From contig SKCR01021442.1 of assembly GCA_019454045.1 (NCBI GenBank), positions 1 through 64,000 of the forward strand: a stretch of 64,000 bases of DNA. The letters are read 5' to 3'. A model generated the notes under the pieces. It was not told the DNA's origin. It worked only from the letters and a program-made list of their open reading frames with translations, and made no database searches. Of the stretch, positions 46,765-59,207 are shown one piece after another; the first letter of the stretch is position 1; every line of letters starts with the position of its first letter. A program made the position numbers and the translations under genes. This DNA is from Zanthoxylum bungeanum. Taxonomy: Eukaryota > Streptophyta > Magnoliopsida > Sapindales > Rutaceae.

Positions 46765-49700
46765 ATCTCCCACTTGCACTCGAGCAAATGGGACATGTCA
46801 CGTAAACCTATACCTTTTAGGTGACATTCAAACACCTTAGCTTAAAAGGTGTTTGTAAATGGATTAGTAAAGTTCTATGTACTATCTCCTTGATGAGATG
46901 ATATTTCCTCTATATATGCTTTCTCTTCTTGTGGCTTTTTGGTTCTTTGGAGTTCGCCACTGCACCACTATTATCGCAATAAAGTGTGAGTGGTTTATCC
47001 ATATCTAGAATAATTTCCAGATCCTTCAAGAATTTCAGGAGGTAGACTGCTTCCTTAGTTGCTTCGTAAGCTGCTACATAATTAGTCTCATTGGTGGAGT
47101 TAGTAATACAACATTATTTACTCATCCAATCAATAGGTCCACCACCTAGGGTAAACACTGATCCGGATGTTGATTTCCTATAATCGACATCCTTCTAAAT
47201 ATCAGAGTTTTTATATCCTCTAAGGATCATATCCTCACCAGAATACACAAGCATATAATTTCTCATTCTCTTATGATACTTGAGATTATTTTTCATGACC
47301 ACTCATTGATCGAATCCATTATTAGACTGAAACCTACTAACTAGTCCCACTGCAAGGCAGATGTCAAGTCTCGTGCACAATACAATATATATGAGACTAC
47401 CAGCTCCTGAAGGGGATGAGATATGTCTAATTTTCGTAACTCCTTGAGGTGTCTTATGAGATTGTTCATTCGACAAATGAATTCCCTATCGAAAGACAAA
47501 TTGCATTTCTTGTAATTTTCCATCCCAAATCGTACAAGGATCTTTTCGATATATGATGCCTAAGACATAGCTAACAGTCGTCTCTTGCGATCCTGAAGAA
47601 TCTAGATCCCAAATACATAACTAGCCCTCCCAAATTTTTCATTTGGAATTTATTAGCTAGCTAGAATTTCATGTTCGATAATATTTTTACATCATTCCTA
47701 ATATGTAAAATATCATCGACGTATAAAACGAGAAAAACAACCTTACCATTAAGGACACACTTATATACACAAGTCTCATCGAAATTCTGTTAAAAATCAT
47801 AAGATTTAATCGTGGTATTAAATCTTATGTTCCATGATCGAGATGCCTGCTTGAGTCTGTAAATAGACATTTGCAGCTTGCAAACCTTTTACCATTGACC
47901 TTGGGCTATGAACCCCTCTGATTGTACCATATAGATACACTCATCAAGATTTCCATTCAAGAATGTTGTCTTGATGTGTATTTGTAAAATTTCATAGTCA
48001 TAATATGCGGCAATGGAGAAAAGAATGCGAATGGATTTCAGTATGGCTACTGGCAATAAATTCTCCTCATAGTCGACTCCATCTTTCTAAGTATAACCCT
48101 TGGCCACTAGCCTAGCCTTGAGGGTCTGTTCTCATTTGCTCCCTCATTTCTCTTACATATCTACTTGCAAGCTATGAGTTTTACCCCATCAGGTTGGTCT
48201 AGAAGTTCGCATACTAAATTGGAGTACTTCAACTCCATCTCGAGGTACATGGTTTTGAGCCATTTCTCTTTATCAAAATCATCCATTGCACCATGATGAT
48301 CAATGGATCATCTACACCATCACTAGATGCGACAACTTGTTCCTCTCTAATTTTTAGAAAGTGATCTGATTGTTGTACAACCCTCCTACTGCATCTAAGT
48401 GATAGATATTTCTAATATACTTGCATTTGAGGCTCAGATATCGAATTTGATATCTTCTATCAACTATTTTTTGACGATGGCATGTTTGTCGAACCAGTAA
48501 TTGACTCCTCAAGTAACAATTTATGTCGAGGTTTTTACTCTCTCATATAGTCCTATTCAAGAAATATAGCGTTTTTCGAAAAAAATATTTTTTTATCTTC
48601 TAGACTATAGAAGAACCCAACCCTAGTTTCTTTTTGATAGCCTACTAATAGGCACACCTGATCACGTAGCTCTAACTTTTTAGTCTTATTCTTCAGCACA
48701 TGTGCTGGACATCCATATATGCGGAAATGTCATACACTAGCTTTTCGACCACTCCACAACTCTAAGGAAGTCTTAGAAACAGACTTAGATGGAACTACAT
48801 TAAAGATATACATTGTTGTTTGTAATGCATATCCCCATAATGAATTAGGTAGTGAACTGTAACTAAACATAGATCTCATCATGTCTAGTAAGGTCTGATT
48901 TCTCATCTCTGTAATACCATTCTTTTATGGTGTACGAGGTGCTGTGAGCTTGGATACTATCTCATGCTCAACCAAGAATTCCTCGAAACACTATCAAAGT
49001 ATTCTCCTCAACGATCTGATCATTGATTTTTGATCGTCTTATCTAATTGGTTCTCAACGTTAGCATGATACTCTTTGAACTTTTCAAATGTATCTTACTT
49101 GTGCTGCATTAGGTAAACGTACACATATCCTTAATAATCATCAATAAATATAATGAAGTATTCATAACCACCTCGAGCTCTTACATTCAACAGTCCGTAA
49201 AATTATGAATATATACTAACTTAAGTGGTTCAATGGCTCTTATACATTTTCTAAAGGTCTATTGGTCATTTTTCCTTATAAACAAGATTTGTAGACTGGT
49301 AAAGTACCAAAATTTAACTGGTTTAAAGCTTTGTTCATTATCAACCTATCTATCTAATCCAGGCTAATATGACCAAGTATAAGATGCCATAGATATGTGT
49401 CATCATAAGAAATCTTTTACCGTTTTCTTTTAAGTTCTTCAACCTTAAACATTTCATAATTGAGCAGTGAACTGTGTGTTAACAGTCTTAACATATATAA
49501 GTTATTTTCCAAGTTTCTTGTGCATATTGGCAATCCATTTTGAAATAATAACTATTATTAGTAAATAAAATGGAAAAACCATCATGCAATAGTTTTTAAA
49601 TAGAAATCAAATTTCTATGACAAAACGGGAATAAACAACGCTTTGTTTAAATTTTAATAAATATTATTTGAAAATTTAAATAACAGTGCTTTGTATTTCC

Positions 49701-50230
49701 ATGTATCAAGTATTTATACCATTTACCTTCCTAGTGCTTCTTTCTATTCTTTGTAGATTTGAAAGATTCGGCAATACTTGTCGCCCAACTAGGCTTACGA
49801 GGATCCATCAGAATAGACTCATGGTGGGTGAGCTCATTAAATAGTTGAGTTATAGTAAAGTCAACTAGTTCGTAATATAGTTGCTTTTAAACTGTTACAA
49901 ACTCATCGAAAGAGTTTCCATGATCATGATCACCTAGCTACGCTCGTCAATACGAGCTCTATGAGTTTTAGCAGTGTTGAGAAAAGTCATCATCCTCATG
50001 ACGTGCTTTCAGAAAAATATCCCTTCATTCATCCTTGCGGTCATTGTTGAGACCATAGCCTCATGACGTTGCTCTGAAAGCTGCCCAAACATGCCTTGCA
50101 ATGACTCCATCATTAAAAATGTTGTTTCCAATGGCTCATGCTTTACAGCAAGAACCTCGGTCTAACATCCCCCTCTCGGAGATGCTACTGGCAGGGAATA
50201 GGCTAACCTATCCCCTTGAGCCTCTGAATT
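46765..50230 (-). pseudogene. copia C gag-pol, strongly decayed
   Basis: On the - strand: RT motif LVLYVDDIL with the YVDD at 47712-47723, RT N-terminal QTLKARLVAKGYT near 48095-48130, integrase RARGGYEYFIIFIDDY near 49140-49180 and a degraded PGTPQQNG-like stretch near 48930. Gag-like sequence runs to about 50.2 kb. Stops and frame changes are very frequent, and only a 60-codon frame (47341-47523) stays open. More decayed than A, B or E, which agrees with it being the host of the nest. Confidence 0.8.
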
Positions 50231-50507
50231 TCTGACTATTAACATCACTACCAATACCATCTCAAACATAAGCTCATGTATAGGGACCACAACCCAACTC
50301 AATAACATAAAATGCATTTTTATACTCATAACTGTTTTCAGAATAATACTTCACTTTACAACTCTGTTAATGGACATTTTTATCATAATATAATGACTTA
50401 TGCACTACTAATATCTGCATGAAACTTTACTTTGACTCTGACTGTGCTAAACACCCTAGTGACTGCCATCACTATCCATCCTCTCGAGCTCGTCCTCTGG
50501 GTAAACC
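50231..50507 (-). other. copia C 5' internal remainder
   Basis: Non-coding sequence between the gag remnant of C and the start of copia B. It should be C's gag start or leader. The continuation beyond B was not found, because the right end of B is itself truncated. Confidence 0.45.
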
Positions 50508-51934
50508 TGTTAGGGATATGCCCTATACCCAACTTGTGGATGGGCTATATGTACATTTATTTGTAATATTTTCATTAATTAATAAAATTGCAATCTTGGT
50601 TATACGTGTTTTACATAACTTATATGAATCATCAACACTGTAATAAATCCCTTGGAGTAATAAGACGATGGCTTCCACGCCTTATGAGAATCATTACACT
50701 TAAATGTTCATAGTCATAGTTTTATGAATAATCTGGGTGTTCACAAAACGGAGAGACTAGCACGATGATATGATCTGCCCTTAAGTGGGGTAGCTGATCT
50801 CATAGGCTACTAGCGGAGATACGTCCGCTTGGTGTATCATATGGATGCATGAGTTGCTCGTGTCCATCGAACTGACCACCGAAAGTTTTCATATGGAGTG
50901 TTTATCCCATGTGTCTGTAAGAATTTTCATGTATCGATTATATGACTAGTCCTTAGACTTGAGGTCTTTACAATCTTATGTGTGGATCAGATAACTTTGA
51001 TATTCTCCTTTCCCGGTTCAAAAGATCCGGTCATAAGGGTATGATTGGGTCATTCATTGAAACACATGAAGTTTGTAAAGATACAACAGAGAATTGCCAC
51101 TCTCTCGGATAATATTTTCTTATAAGAGTAGTATTCCAGTTCGCGGGTTGATATGTGTGATCACTGCTTGAGATTGTGGCCACATAGGAAGAATCATGTG
51201 AGATTCTTAGGTTAGCACGATTCATGACACTATCATAATTAATTTTGTTAGGGTTTTATAATCGCATTAAACCACTAAATTAAGATCCAATGGCTAAGAT
51301 TAAATTGGCTTTTATCCCACATCGGATTCTTAATTAATTTTGTTGTCGTTGGAGCACTATATAAACCCAAAGAATTCTTCACAAATTTTTGGCACCAAAC
51401 CTTTCAAATCTTGGGTTTATATAAGTGAGCAACTCTAAATTTTTAAGAGTAAGGCACTGATTTTAAGGATCCTTAAGTCTAATTGACTAGAGGAACCTCG
51501 AGTTAAAAGTTTTGAGGTATTTGCCTAGGCTAGCACCAAGGGCAAAATACCCATGCACTCAAGGCGTAGTCTTGCCGTTGAGTTTTGGCTTTGGTGTGTG
51601 CATCTTTGGAGGCCACACATTTGGGTGGCTCTTTGGAACGTGGAAGAGCTTGCTGAGTTCGAGAAAAGCGTGTAGATTGGAGGGAGGACTGGAGGAGTCT
51701 ACGGTTCAAGTAAGTCTTTTTTCTTTCTTTATTTTAATTAGAGTTCTTATGATAGTTAGCATGTTTAGGTTTATGTTCTTTGCATTTTTTATGAGTTTTA
51801 TGCTTAGAATATATAGTAACATGCGTAGGCTTGTAGAATAATTAAAACAAATGGGTCTTGGGCAAAGGAAAAGCGGCATCATAATTTTAATAATATTTAT
51901 TTTTCCGCTGAGCACTCGCGGCCGCTTCCCAACA
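50508..51934 (+). repeat. copia B 5' LTR (internally deleted)
   Basis: 1427 bases. Lacks about 0.55 kb relative to the 3' LTR, between 'gacactatca' (near 51234) and 'ttagggttttata' (near 51248). About 8 of the first 145 positions differ from the 3' LTR. Ends GCGGCCGCTTCCCAACA. Confidence 0.93.
51358..51365 (+). promoter_or_regulatory. copia B 5' LTR TATA box
   Basis: TATATAAA in 'gagcactatataaaccc', conserved in the 3' LTR (58667-58674) and both A LTRs. Transcription would start near 51390. Confidence 0.72.
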
Positions 51935-53287
51935 GTGGTATCAGAGCGCCATTTTTGTTTTGATTAGTTCTCACTCATTTGAACTCGAAATTGGGTGTTT
52001 AAAAGCTCGTTGGAAATCTAACACCTTGAACTTAATTTTAGGGATAAGTTTTACATGATTTGGTTAAGATTTGAATTGTGAAATTGCATTTAACGTTCTC
52101 GCGTCTGTAGAAAAATGTGAATAGTAAAATTATTTGAATAAAATAAAATGCAATATCATAAATAAATATTAATCAAAGTTATTTAATGCCTAAAAAAATT
52201 CCAATATATTAAAACTCATATGCTTGATGATTCTATGTATGATTAGAATTGGCATGATTATTTTAGGGTGCAAGCATCTAGAGACTTTCTAAGAAATAGA
52301 GAGTGTATTGCTTATCCTTTAGCTAAGTAATTATTCCATGATGAACTTAGAGATTTATTACCTTTAAGGCTAATAAATATAAATCACTTGTTTATAATAA
52401 AAGACATTATAAAAGATACAAGTGGGGTGGGACCAAGGCGTTAATAAAACTTTCCAAACTAAAGTTAATTTAACCAAATGTATTATTAGAGTTAGATAAT
52501 GATTTGGTATCTTCCTTCACTCACTACCTTTTTATAGCCAAAAGGAAAAGCTGTGAAGACATCTAGATAATCATTTACTCAAAGCTTACCTTAAAGCATA
52601 TTTAAAGTGTTGGACTAATTTGGAGGATCTATTGTTTATTCCTGTCACCAATGCAATAAGAGCCTAAGAGGTAAGGGTATTTAAGAGAGTTCGCTCCACC
52701 CTCCCTCTGGGGAATTTTCAATGAAGGAATCCATTTGACAGTTATTCATTTAAACTTGCTAAAATCCTCAATAATAATTTAAGTCTAAAATTTTCCTCCC
52801 ATTGTAAAGTATAGAACCAAAGGGCTTAAACCGTATTGGCATGACTAGGCTTTACCAGACTGACCAATACCAATTTATCCCTAAATCATATTATTGACAA
52901 TGGTTTGACTTTTCTGAGTCATAAGATGCAGCGACCCTTAGGCGTGGTCTTATAACTTAGTGGCAAAGATTGGGTGTCCACAAGGACTAGCATAAGCTAT
53001 GGCATGTGTGATTGCCCAACCCAATGATCAAGGAATTGTGATTTATATCATAAATTGGTTGGGAACCAACCTAATTATCATATTTTATAACGACCGACCC
53101 TAGTCGGAGTTATGAAATGATGATAATGGGATCCTTGCCCACAAGAAATCCATCATATTGGGGTTGATGCAATTCGCTTAAAATTTTAAAACAATTGAGT
53201 GGGAGCAAATTCATAATATTAAAAGCCCATGTTATTATGAAACATTAATGAAAACATATTCCTAATTTTAACATTCTCTCTTAACAG
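51710..53287 (+). other. candidate leader intron of copia B
   Basis: The donor TTCAA|GTAAGTC lies in the LTR downstream of the TATA box. The acceptor CTCTCTTAACAG|GTGG lies 29 bases before the gag ATG at 53317. Removal would delete 1578 bases, including the primer-binding site and the leader, and bring gag close to the RNA 5' end. The donor is conserved in the 3' LTR and in A. Splicing itself is not shown. Confidence 0.4.
51936..51947 (+). other. copia B primer-binding site
   Basis: TGGTATCAGAGC, one base after the 5' LTR, an exact match to the usual initiator tRNA-Met complement. Confidence 0.9.
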
Positions 53288-53316
53288 GTGGATTAAAATA
53301 TTTCACAAACATTCAA

Positions 53317-54357
53317 ATGGAAAACAGAGTATCACTTCGTTCCATCCTTGGTGAGCATAAGCTCAAAGGGGACAACTACAATGACTGGTTTAGAAACCTT
53401 AAAATTGTCTTACGACAAGAAAAGATTTTCTATGTTCTTGAAAGACCATTTCCCCATGAACCCGCAGAAGATGCTGACCAAAATACATTCGATGCTTGGA
53501 AGAAACACGTCGATGATGATGAGCAAGCAGTTTGCATAATCCTTGGCTCTATGTCGGACGAACTTCAGAAAGCTCACGAAGATATGGATGCTCAAACCAT
53601 CATCTTTCACTTGAAGGAGTTGTATGCAACTTCCGTTCATACCGTAAGATTCCAAGTGTCATGTGCCTTAATCCAAACAAGGTATAATGAAGGATCTGTT
53701 AGTGGAAATGTGCTTAAGATGATTGGCCACATTGAAAAATTGGCCAACCTCGGGTTCATCATGGATCAATAGATATGTCAGGATCTAATTCTTCAGTCCT
53801 TACCAAAAGAATTCTCTAACTTTATTATGCAGTTTCATCTGTCTGATAAAGAAGCTACTTTAGCAGAATTGCACAATCTGATAAAGCAAGCAGAGAAGGA
53901 CTTGAAACCGGAGCTTAAAACCTCTGTCATGCTTACGGGTACGGACCTGAAGCCACGAGGCCCAAAGAAAAATAAGGGCAAGGCCAAGGCTCCAGATCAC
54001 CTAAAGCCCAATGGTAAGGTGGAGAAGAAAAAAGGGAAATTTTTCTTTTGTGGAAAGAAAGGTCATTCGAAGAAAGACTGTAGATCCTTGAAAGCCAAGG
54101 AAGCTAGGGAAGCCCAAGAGGCCAAGAAGCCCAATGCTTCAGGTATGTTGTATATGATTGAACTATATTCTCAAAACTCTGAACCTTCTACTTGGGTGCT
54201 TGACACCAGTTGTGGGACTCACTTGTGTAACAATATGCAGGGCCTGAGAAACAGTTGGAGACTCCGTCATGGGGAGGTTAACTTACGCATGTGTAATGGA
54301 GCAAAACTGGCAGCATTGTGCGTGGGGACTTATTCATTAATTTTGCGAATAGTTTAG
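53317..54357 (+). pseudogene. copia B gag and protease, broken
   Basis: Starts MENRVSLRSILGEHKLKG. Open to a TAG at 53770, then the same frame continues to 54357. The nucleocapsid knuckle reads FFFCGKKGHSKKDC, so the first zinc-binding Cys seen in A is a Phe. The protease site reads VLDTSCGTHLCN, with Ser for the Gly of Asp-Thr-Gly. A one-base deletion near 54345 (compared with A) shifts the frame into the rest of pol. Confidence 0.87.
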
Positions 54358-55787
54358 TTTTAGACTTAGAAGATTGTGTTTATGTACCTTTTCTAGTAAA
54401 GAACATCATTTCAATTTCTTCTTTATGTAATAAAGGCTTTTCATGCCTAATAAATTGTAATGAATGTTCTATTTATTTCAATGAAATAAAATATGGAGAT
54501 GGTATTTTGAATAATCGTATCTATGTCTTACAAACTAACAAAGAATGTTCAACCTCTAATATATACAACGTTAACTCGAATAATCTCAATGAATAACTTC
54601 TATGGCACAGTCGCTTAGGTCATATCAATGAAACAATATTAACTAAGCTATATAAGGATGGGTATTTCAGACCCTTCAAATATGAACCTTATGGAACTTG
54701 TGAGTCTTGTTTACTTGGTAAAATGACTAAATTACCCTTCAAAGGTAAATAACAGCGTGCAGCGGAGACATTAGAACTCGTACACTCTTATGTATGCTGT
54801 CCAATGTCAGTCACCGCTAGAGGTGGATTCTCCAACTTCATTACCTCTATCAATGATCACTCGCGATATGAGTATGTGTACCTTATGCGGTATAAATCTG
54901 AAGCCTTTGAGAAATTCAAAGACTTCAAAGCCGAAGTAGAAAACCAACTTAATAAAAGTATTAAGTCACTAAGGTCTGACCGAGGTGGTGAATACTTAAG
55001 CAATGAATTTCAAGATTACTTGAGAGAAAATGTCATTGTTTCCCAGTGGACTCCTCCGGGAACTCCACAGCATAATGGGGTCTCCGAAAGGAGAAATCAG
55101 ACATTATTAGATATGGTCCGATCAATGATGCCAGAGATGGATCTACCTCTTTCATTTTTGGGTCTTTCTTTAGAAACTACAACACTACTACTAAACCAAG
55201 TTCCTTCCAAGACTGTTAGTCAAACACAATATGAGTTATGGTTTAGGAAACGTCATAGTCTTAGTTATCTAAGAGTTTGGGGATGTGACGCATATGTCAA
55301 GCTCACACAAACTAACAAATTGGATGATAAGGCAGTTAAATGTAAGTTTGTAGGATATGCCTTGAACGCAAGAGCATACGTGTTCTAAGTCCCAAATGAA
55401 CAAAGAACATTTGTCTCACGAAATGCTAAATTTCTAGAGAATGAATTCCTTCTCAAGAAATATAGTGGGAGTATACTTGACCTCGATGAGTTACGAGAAG
55501 AACAAACTAACATAGAACTAAACCCCAGGCCCCTCAAAAGGGTAGTGACGGAACAACCACAAGGTTATGAACTCAGAAGGTCTGGTAGGGAAAGACATGA
55601 GCCTGAAAGATATGGTTTCCATATTGATGAGGAACATGATCAGGTCATTGATAATGACGATCCCACCAGTTATGACGAAGCAATGCGTGACATTGATTCA
55701 GTCAAGTATCTTGAGGCCATGAAATCAGAAATAGACTCTATGTATCAGAATCAAGTCTGGGACTTGGTAGATGCACCTGAAGGGATA
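54318..55787 (+). pseudogene. copia B integrase, inactive
   Basis: Contains pre-integrase LLWHSRLGHIN, the HHCC completion GTCESCLLGKM, then HSYVCCPMSV where A has HSDVCGPMSV, so the first catalytic Asp is Tyr. The later catalytic positions (SLRSDRGGEYL; QHNGVSERRNQ) remain. Stops at 54594, near 54748 and at 55386. The C-terminal region (YELRRSGRERHEPERYGF) runs up to the TAA at 55788 that A shares. Confidence 0.87.
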
Positions 55788-57239
55788 TAACCCATAGGCT
55801 GAAAGTGGATTTACAAGCGTAAAACTGATGCAGAAGGCAACATCCAAACCTATAAGGCTAGGTTGGTGGCGAAAGGTTATAGAAAAATCCAAGGAATTGA
55901 CTATGAGGAAACCTTCTCGCCTGTTGCAATGATAAAGTCCATTCGAATTTTACTGGCACTAGCTGCACACTTTGATTATGAAATTTGGCAGATGGATGTC
56001 AAAATAGCTTTCCTTAATGAGAACCTCGTAGAAGAAGTCTATATGACACAACTTGAGGGGTTTGCATCTAAGGATGATCATAATAAAGTATGCAAGCTTA
56101 AACGATCCATTTATGGACTCAAGCAAGCCTCCAGAAGTTGGAATATATGATTTGATGAGACAATCAAAGAATTTGACTTCATCAAAAATGTAGACGAGCC
56201 TTGTGTTTACGGGAAAAGTAATGGGAGTGCTGTTGTATTTCCCGTATTTTATGTAGATAACATATTAATCATTGGGAATGATATTCCCATGATGCAGCCC
56301 ACCAAGCAATGGTTATCTCAAAATTTCTCCATGAAAGATTTGGGAGAAGCAGCCTACATCATCGGCATTAAGATCTACCGTGATAGATCTAAGAGGTTGT
56401 TAGGACTTTCTCAATCTACATATATAGATAAAGTTATGAAAAGATTCAAAATGGAAGATTCCAAAAGAGGTAATTTACCTACTTGTCATGGAATCAAATT
56501 ATCTAAGGAGCAATGTACATATACTTATTCAGATAGAGAGCGTATGAATAGGATCACTTATGCTTCAGCAATAGGATTGATCATGTACGCCATGCTATGT
56601 ACAAGATCTGATGTCTCTTATGCTCTTAGCATAACGAGCAGGTATCAGGCAAATCCTGGTGAGCAACACTGGGCAGCTTTCAAAACAATCCTCAAGTATC
56701 TAAGAAGAACTAAGGATGTGTTTTTGACATACGGAGACTGTTCTGAGATGAAAGTCATTGGTTACTGTGATGCAAGCTTTCAGACCGATAGGGATGAGAA
56801 CAGATCGCAAACATGATATATGTTTACTTTGAATGGCGGTGCTGTCAGTTGGAAAAGCTCAAAGTAGTCAACTACAGCGGACTCCACCAGTGAAGCTGAG
56901 TATATTACAACATCTGAAGCAGCTAAAGAAGCAGTCTGGATAAAGAAGTTCATCACGGAACTGGAAGTGCTTCCCGCGATAAAGAATGGCATCACAATGT
57001 ATTGTGACAACATGGGCGCCATTGCTCAATCAAAGGAACCAGGGTCCCACCAGAAATCCAAGTATGTACTCAGGCAATTTCATCTCATCAGGGAGATTGT
57101 TGAGAGAAAAGAAGTTATTATAGAGAAAATACCCATAGAAGATAATCTTGCAGATTCTCTGACTAAAGGGCTGACTCAACAAAAGCATGATAGGCACACC
57201 CGAGAGTATGGTGTCCAGATTCATACTAGTTGGCAATAG
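55788..57239 (+). pseudogene. copia B reverse transcriptase and RNase H, inactive
   Basis: All in one frame: KWIYKRKTDAEGN, RLVAKGYRKIQGIDYEETF, KRSIYGLKQASRSWN, then the active site FYVDNILIIGND, where the second Asp of YVDD is Asn. RNase H motifs are YCDASFQTD and TSEAEYITTSE, and the polyprotein ends HTSWQ at the stop 57237. Internal stops: TAA 55788, TGA near 55800, 56148 and 56814, TAG near 56865. Confidence 0.9.
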
Positions 57240-57253
57240 TGCAAGTGGGAGAT

Positions 57254-59207
57254 TGTTACGGATATGCCCTATACCCAACTTGTGGATGGGCTCTATGTAC
57301 ATGTATTTGTAATATTTTCATTAATTAATAAAATGGCAATCTTTATTATACGTGTCTTACATAACTTATATGAATCATCAACACTGTAATAAAGCCCTTG
57401 GAGTAATAAGACGATGGCTTCCACGCCTTATGAGAATCATTACTTTAAATGTTCCTAGTCATAGTTTTTTGAATAATCTGGGCGTTCACAAAGTGGAGAG
57501 ACTAGCATGATGATATGATCCGCCCTTAAGTGGGGTAGCTGATCTCATAGGCTACTAGCGGAGATCTGTCCGCTTGGTGTATCACATGGATGCATGAGTT
57601 GATCGTGTCCATAGAACTGACCGCCGAAAGTTTTCATATGGAGTGTTTATCCTATATGTCTGTGAGAACTTTCATGTATCGATTATATGACTAGTTCTTA
57701 GACTTGAGGTCTTTACAATCTTATGTGTGGATCAAATAACTTTGATATTCTCCTTCCTCGGTTCAAAAGATCCGGTCATAAGGGTATGATTGGGTCATTT
57801 GTTGAAACACATGAAGTTTGTAAAGATACAACATAGAATCGCCACCCTCTTGGATAATATTTTCTTATAAGAGTAGTATTCCAGTTCGCGGGTTGATATG
57901 TGTGATCAGTGCTTGAGACTGTCGCCACAGTGGAAGAATCATGTGAGATTCTTGGGTTAGCACGATTCATGACACTATCAACATCATACCTTTGACCATA
58001 TGGGTAGACACTTTCCGTACCCTAGGTCAATAGGTGGGGATATAGTGAGGCGAGGGATTGTATCATACGTAAATCGCATACAGAATGGGTATATATATCT
58101 TTCCTTCTCATTTGGGGGCCTTGGCATGTTGCTAGATGTCAACCTTGGTCATTGAAATCGAACGACCATCTAATCGGAGGATAATTTATGTTCGATTAAA
58201 TTATAACGATTCATTTCATGTCCAACTTGAGGGGAACCCAAAAGGTCACACACAATAAAGTCGAAATCAATGGTTAACAGTGCACATTACATATTTAACA
58301 ACATATATGATTGTTGTAGGAATTGTTCATAAATGGTTCAATGTGTTTAATTATTGAACAGATCATTTATGAGGTTCCATAGTGGCTTAGGGATTGGTGA
58401 ATGACGATAGGGGGACTTTGGGAATTGGAATAAATAGATAAAAAAAAATATTACTATTCACGTGAATAGTAATGCGTGAATAGTACCACGTGAATAGTAA
58501 AAACAAATTATTTAATTTTGTTATTTGTTTTGAATTCCAATTCGGCCAAACTCTTATTAGGGTTTTATAATCTCATTAAACCACTAAATTAAGATCCAAT
58601 GGCTAAGATTAAATTGGATTTCATCCCACATCGGATTCTTAATTAATTTTGTTGTCTTTGGAGCACTATATAAACCCAAAGAATTCTTCATAAATTTTTG
58701 GCACCAAACCTTTCAAATCTTGGGTTTATATAAGTGGGCAACTCTAAAGGTTTAAGAGTAAGCCACTGATTTTGAGGATCCTTAAGTCTAATTGACTAGA
58801 GGAACCTCGAGTTAAAAGTTTTGAGGTATTTGCCTAGGCTAGCACCAATGGCAAAATACCTGTGCACTCAAGGCGTAGTCTTGCCGTTGAGTTTTGGCTT
58901 TGGTGTGTGCATCTTTGGAGGCCACACACTTGGGTGGCTCTTTGGAACGTGGAAGTGCTTGCTGAGTTCGAGAAAAACTTGTAGATTGGAGGGAGGACTG
59001 GAGGAGTCTACGGTTCAAGTAAGTCTTTTTTCTTTCTTTATTTTAATTAGAGTTCTTATGATAGTTAGCATGTTTAGGTTTATGTTCTTTGCATGTTTTA
59101 TGAGTTTTATGCTTAGAATATATAGTAACATGCCTAGGCTTGTAGAATAATCAAAATAAATGGGTCTTGGGCAAAGGGAAAGCGGCATCATAATTTTAAT
59201 AATATTT
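57254..59207 (+). repeat. copia B 3' LTR, right end missing
   Basis: 1954 bases. Retains the U3 segment missing from the 5' LTR, including a perfect 20-base palindrome (58452-58471). Lacks the last ~30 bases present in the 5' LTR. Confidence 0.9.
58452..58500. repeat. G-box palindrome cluster in the B LTR
   Basis: tactattcacgtgaatagta is its own reverse complement and centres on CACGTG. It is followed by two more 'gtgaatagta' copies, the second again with CACGTG. A's full LTR has a single related palindrome centred on CATG (near 22018-22035). Confidence 0.85.

Larger units (their letters stand above)
50508..59207 (+). mobile_element. copia retrotransposon B, 3' end truncated
   Basis: 5' LTR 50508-51934, primer-binding site 51936, leader, gag-pol 53317-57239, polypurine tract AAGTGGGAGATT (57243-57253), 3' LTR from 57254. 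The 3' LTR stops at 59207, about 30 bases short of its expected CCCAACA end, and is joined there to an unrelated LTR-like sequence, so no target duplication can be checked (left flank AAACC). Same family as A, inverted relative to it. Pol is almost one frame, with point stops and a single-base frameshift. Confidence 0.93.

Noticed and set aside
51512..51841. 109-codon frame recurring in B's LTRs (51512, 58821) and partly in A (28680-28919)
   Set aside because: It starts at TTG, lies in the R/U5 leader and is conserved only because the LTRs are. It spans the candidate splice donor. No plant start codon context.
57254..59207. Env-like ORF or extra gene after copia B pol
   Set aside because: Pol ends 14 bases before the LTR, so there is no room for a further ORF.
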